A stretch of 64,000 nt of DNA. It comes from Bacillota bacterium. GTDB taxonomy: Bacteria > Bacillota > Clostridia > Lachnospirales > Lachnospiraceae. The position numbers and the translations under genes are program-made. The DNA lies in NCBI GenBank assembly GCA_023398375.1, contig JAEWSH010000061.1:124001-188000 (forward strand), read 5' to 3'. Position 1 is the stretch's first letter, and each line of letters starts with the position of its first letter. The notes under the pieces were generated by a model. That model was given only the letters and a program-made list of their open reading frames with translations. It did no database searches and had not been told where the DNA came from. Shown here piece by piece: positions 60,831-64,000 of the stretch.

Positions 60831-61915
60831 CCTCTTTTCAAAAAATTATCCTGAATCATATTTATAATTTTCATTTTAAATATAACTAAGCTATTCAAAG
60901 TTTTCTCAATATTATTATATTGCTTATTACTTTCTTCACACCTGCCACTTATAAATTTTTTAAATTCCGGTTGTAACCATTCAGTATTATCCGTGCACTT
61001 TCTATTTCTTATATCGGCATACGTTATTGTTCCTTTAATCTCTGGAATCATTCCAAGTGTTAACATTGCATGTGAATTAAAGCAATGAGGCTTTGTACAC
61101 TTTTTCCCAATAGGCGCAAAAATAATTTTTTTATTTATATTATTATAAATATTTTGTGTGAATTCACTGCAATAACATTGTTTTGCTTCTCCTGTATATA
61201 AATTAACATTCAGCAACCATGCTCCTGCATAACAATACTCTTTACGTTTTATACCAAATGTTGATAATTTAAACTGAAACATTGGCGAGTCAAAAACGCT
61301 CCACGTTTCCGCATATTTTTTCTTCGACATATGTGACAAAATTCTCATGTCCGCATTTTCATTTCTTCCTACCGTTAATTGACATAGCGCACCCACTCGT
61401 TCAAGGCATACCTTTTTAATCTCTTCAATATAAGGTACCAACTCATCATGTGGCATCAACTCTACCGTAAATGAACAACCGTACTTTCTTACTAAATCTA
61501 CATTATCAAAAAAAGTATCTAATAAATTATGTTTTAATAATTCCAGATAATGAAATGAGAATTTAAATTCTAAGCGCCTTAATAATCTCTTATCTAATTT
61601 TATAATTTCCTCAAATCTATTGGTAAGAGTTCCATTCGTTACAACTTCTAAATAGTGACCTTGTTTCAATAATATTTCTATAATCCCTACCATTTCTTTT
61701 GGAAGCATTGTTTCACCGACTGCACATAAGTTAAAAAGACAAGTCCCACCTAGTCGTTTTTTAGAATATGCTTTTCCAATAAAATCTAGATCATATTCAA
61801 ATTTGGGAATCAAGTTTTTTCTTGCTCCAAGCTTAGGAACATAACAATAGCTGCAATGAAAATTACACGCCGATATAGGCATATTACAATTTATCAATCG
61901 TTTAATCTTTGGCAT
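60827..61915 (-). CDS. radical SAM protein
   Basis: A 362-residue protein. The Fe-S motif is ISACNFHCSYCYVPKLGARK (CxxxCxxC), followed by VGETMLPKEM, LEVVTNGTLTNRFEEI and FKFSFHYLELL. The C-terminal part has further cysteines (EYCYAGAW, AKQCYCSEF, KCTKPHCFN) that suggest an auxiliary cluster. It differs from the first radical SAM gene. GGGAG precedes the ATG. Confidence 0.85.
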   Translation of the reverse strand: MPKIKRLINCNMPISACNFHCSYCYVPKLGARKNLIPKFEYDLDFIGKAYSKKRLGGTCLFNLCAVGETMLPKEMVGIIEILLKQGHYLEVVTNGTLTNRFEEIIKLDKRLLRRLEFKFSFHYLELLKHNLLDTFFDNVDLVRKYGCSFTVELMPHDELVPYIEEIKKVCLERVGALCQLTVGRNENADMRILSHMSKKKYAETWSVFDSPMFQFKLSTFGIKRKEYCYAGAWLLNVNLYTGEAKQCYCSEFTQNIYNNINKKIIFAPIGKKCTKPHCFNSHAMLTLGMIPEIKGTITYADIRNRKCTDNTEWLQPEFKKFISGRCEESNKQYNNIEKTLNSLVIFKMKIINMIQDNFLKRG

Positions 61916-61934
61916 TCTTATATCTCCCTATAAT

Positions 61935-62594
61935 TTAATATAACAATTCTGATTTAATAAAATTATAAATTTTATTTGCAATCGCTTGATGGCCCTTTTC
62001 ATTCAAATGTACTCCATCACCACTCGGTGAATAACTACAAGAAAATAATTCCTTATTATTTTTTCTATTCCATGGTCTTAAACCGCTGCTACTATATAAA
62101 TCAAGTACTGGTAAAGAATAGTGCCTTGCAACACGAATAACTGCATTTATATGATCTACATACTGCCCCGTTTCGCCCCAACAATAACCTCTTGGTGTTG
62201 ATGTTATCACTCCAATTGGTTTATTTGGATATTTTGCAATTAATTTTCTGTAAAATATATGCAATCCACCATATAAAGTATCAGTTTGATCATCTTCAAA
62301 ATTTCCTACAACTTTACCTCTATCATTAAGTGCACCAAATACTGTGATGAAATCTACATCTTTTGGGAATTCCGGAATCCTATCAAGCCATGATTTTGTT
62401 CCTTCATATTCAGTGATATATCCCGTTCCACTAGCGGCTACATTGATAACTTTACACTGCAATTTCCTTGCAGCATAGTAGTCATAATTTCTACCATTTT
62501 TTACTCTGAAATTATGTTCGCTAATACTATCTCCTATAATCAGCCATGTCTTTTTTTTTGTTGTTTTTCTTTGCAATCTAAAAATACTCTTCAT
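61935..62594 (-). CDS. SGNH/GDSL hydrolase or acyltransferase
   Basis: A 219-residue SGNH-family enzyme. Block I is WLIIGDSISEHNF with the Ser; block II Gly is NVAASGTGY, block III FGALNDRG, and block V SGDGVHLNEKGHQ supplies Asp and His. It would remove or move acyl groups on the glycan. GAGG precedes the ATG. Confidence 0.85.
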   Translation of the reverse strand: MKSIFRLQRKTTKKKTWLIIGDSISEHNFRVKNGRNYDYYAARKLQCKVINVAASGTGYITEYEGTKSWLDRIPEFPKDVDFITVFGALNDRGKVVGNFEDDQTDTLYGGLHIFYRKLIAKYPNKPIGVITSTPRGYCWGETGQYVDHINAVIRVARHYSLPVLDLYSSSGLRPWNRKNNKELFSCSYSPSGDGVHLNEKGHQAIANKIYNFIKSELLY

Positions 62595-62605
62595 CTAACC
62601 CTACC

Positions 62606-63631
62606 TCATAACCTATTCATACTGCAGATTACTCTTTTCAAATCATCAAATTTATTTTCTATTACACCAATATCATAATGACTTTTTTTTATATTTAGCA
62701 ATTCTTGAAATGCTTTTTCAAATTCTTCTTTGTTTTCTACCAATTGAACATATTTATTATTTTTAATCCAATTATATCCACCTTGTACCTTCTTACTTTT
62801 ATTGTTAAATGCAATACATGGTGTTCCTGTTATCGTTGCAAATAGCATTCCATGCAATCTGTCTGTAATTAACATCTCAGCTTTTGCTATCTTTTTTAAA
62901 TGTTTCTCTACTATTTTTTTTCTATTTTCCGGCATAATTGGATATATCCTGGAAATATTATTAAGCACTGTAACTTTTCTTTGATATGAATTAATAACTT
63001 CCAAAATGTACTCATTCTCAAAAAAAACCTTTTCAATATCATTTCTAAGGCATAATAAGATACCATGTCTTTGATCTGTTAAATTATCATACCCTCGCAA
63101 CGTTGTTACTAAATCCGGTGTTAAGATTATTTTTCTTTTCCCTTTTATCAAAATTTCTGCCCATTGAATAGATTGTTCATCTCTTACACATAGGGTTAGA
63201 TTTTTATGCTTTGAATAGACTTTTTGATCCTTAGCTAATAAAGTGCACGCTTTATTTTCATAAAACATTGTTTGTGGTAAAACAATCATTTTACAATTTT
63301 TTAAATACTTAATTACATCTGTTACCATCTGATTGTCATCAGGCCACATAGTGCCAATATATCCGCCACCACATATAAATACTGTTCTTCCTTTTGTAAG
63401 CCAGCGGAACAAAAATGTATACTTGCGTATATATGGTTGTGGAATTTCTATTATATGAACACCTTTCATTATTTTCTCAAGAAATTGTATGGCTGCGATT
63501 GTAATTGCATGATCCCCTAGATTGTTATGTATTGGTGTACATATTAAAAATATCATTTTTCTATTTCTAAATTTTATATATTCCTTGCTAATCTTTAGAT
63601 ATGCCTTACACCAATCGACTAATTTATCCAT
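62606..63631 (-). CDS. polysaccharide pyruvyl transferase family protein
   Basis: A 341-residue protein. It has MIFLICTPIHNNLGDHAITI, FICGGGYIGTMWPDD, CKMIVLPQTMFYE and AEMLITDRLHGMLFATITGT, the landmarks of the CsaB/pyruvyl transferase family, which adds ketal pyruvate from PEP to sugars. The ATG at 63631 follows GGAG. Some members act as GT-B glycosyltransferases, so the reaction is not certain. Confidence 0.8.
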   Translation of the reverse strand: MDKLVDWCKAYLKISKEYIKFRNRKMIFLICTPIHNNLGDHAITIAAIQFLEKIMKGVHIIEIPQPYIRKYTFLFRWLTKGRTVFICGGGYIGTMWPDDNQMVTDVIKYLKNCKMIVLPQTMFYENKACTLLAKDQKVYSKHKNLTLCVRDEQSIQWAEILIKGKRKIILTPDLVTTLRGYDNLTDQRHGILLCLRNDIEKVFFENEYILEVINSYQRKVTVLNNISRIYPIMPENRKKIVEKHLKKIAKAEMLITDRLHGMLFATITGTPCIAFNNKSKKVQGGYNWIKNNKYVQLVENKEEFEKAFQELLNIKKSHYDIGVIENKFDDLKRVICSMNRL

Positions 63632-63699
63632 ATACACATCTCCATACCGTTCATGCTAACTTAGGTCATATATTATTATCTTTGGAAAATAAAATTTAT

Positions 63700-64000
63700 T
63701 CAAACTTCATACACTACATCTTCTAAAGATATAATAGGGCAGTCTGTTTGTTTACTCAACTCTTTTTCAATTTCTTCAAATGCAAATACCGCTGTTACAA
63801 TAATTGCATCTACTTCTGGTATTACATCGTCTGAATTGAGTACTTTTATCTCTGAAAATGTATTTGATGCATTATGGTCTATTGCACATGTCACTTCAAT
63901 ATCACTTGATTTTAATTCCTCAAGTAATCTTGTTCCCATTTCACCCATTCCATAAATCGCTATTGTTCTATATTTATTATCTTTAAAATATTGTGCTAAA
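63700..64000 (-). CDS. nucleotide-binding Rossmann protein (partial, cut by right edge)
   Basis: About 99 C-terminal residues of a protein open to the right edge. Rossmann-like RTIAIYGMGEMGTRLLEEL is followed by EVTCAIDHNASNTFSE, VDAIIVTAVFAFEEIEKELS and a C-terminal DVVYEV. The glycine-rich loop indicates NAD(P) or nucleotide binding; similar domains occur in glycosyltransferase and sugar-nucleotide proteins. The start is not in the window. Confidence 0.55.
   Translation of the reverse strand, partial: LAQYFKDNKYRTIAIYGMGEMGTRLLEELKSSDIEVTCAIDHNASNTFSEIKVLNSDDVIPEVDAIIVTAVFAFEEIEKELSKQTDCPIISLEDVVYEV

Overview
The window looks like a chromosomal segment of an AT-rich, low-GC Gram-positive anaerobe of the Clostridia, most likely a motile Lachnospiraceae member of the Roseburia/Agathobacter/Butyrivibrio type. 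This rests on the ribosomal protein and RNA polymerase sequences (RpoC with the N-terminal zinc site, RpoB with a long acidic tail), strong AAGGAGG-type ribosome binding sites, and a FliD-like protein next to a Maf-type flagellin glycosyltransferase. The genus is inference only. There are no tRNA, rRNA or CRISPR sequences here.

Layout. (1) 1-12298, minus strand: the str operon (rpsL-rpsG-fusA-tuf) and the first gene of the S10 operon (rpsJ, cut by the left edge). They are separated by about 7.5 kb of accessory genes: a WYL regulator, a zinc-ribbon protein, a YoaP-like acetyltransferase, a DUF2752 protein, a Gln-rich membrane protein, a plus-strand methyltransferase, a TetR regulator and a PutP symporter. 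(2) 12363-16930: an acyltransferase, a 954-residue Ala-rich coiled-coil surface protein and a small membrane protein. (3) 17127-22782, plus strand: a compact run made of a degenerate GGDEF protein, an ECF-like sigma factor, a probable anti-sigma factor, a transglutaminase-like lipoprotein, a PilC/GspF platform protein and four small pilin-like or membrane proteins, with no PilB ATPase or prepilin peptidase in the window. (4) 22872-35858, minus strand: rpmG-secE-nusG-rplK-rplA, then a separately transcribed capA-like gene, then rplJ-rplL-rpoB-rpoC. (5) 36094-46149: a FliD-like protein, a Maf glycosyltransferase, a cytidylyltransferase-HAD fusion, an acyl-CoA carboxyltransferase, a VanZ-like protein, UDP-galactopyranose mutase and a Wzy/WaaL-like protein. 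(6) 46322-64000: a decayed IS30-family transposase, then a visibly AT-richer glycan modification locus. A two-gene plus-strand unit (aminotransferase and acetyltransferase) converges on a long minus-strand operon that enters from the right edge.

The minus-strand glycan operon combines enzymes that build unusual amino sugars or nonulosonic acids: two formyltransferases, two deacetylase-fold proteins, two radical SAM proteins, an asparagine-synthase-type amidotransferase, an LpxD-like acyltransferase, a DegT aminotransferase, a Gfo/Idh dehydrogenase, a methyltransferase, an SGNH esterase and a pyruvyl transferase. Together with the cytidylyltransferase and Maf protein, the likely product is a decorated flagellin or surface glycan.

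The most notable non-gene signals are two small families of repeated leader elements. One (2921-3006 and the tandem copies in 4395-4519) carries an extended -10 box followed by a leader whose hairpin shows compensatory base changes. The other (5866-5900 and 40777-40811) is a 35-nt hairpin just before the start codons of two unrelated genes. Several core promoters read cleanly as TTGACA/TATAAT-like boxes with 17-nt spacing, and two of them overlap the terminator of the gene before.
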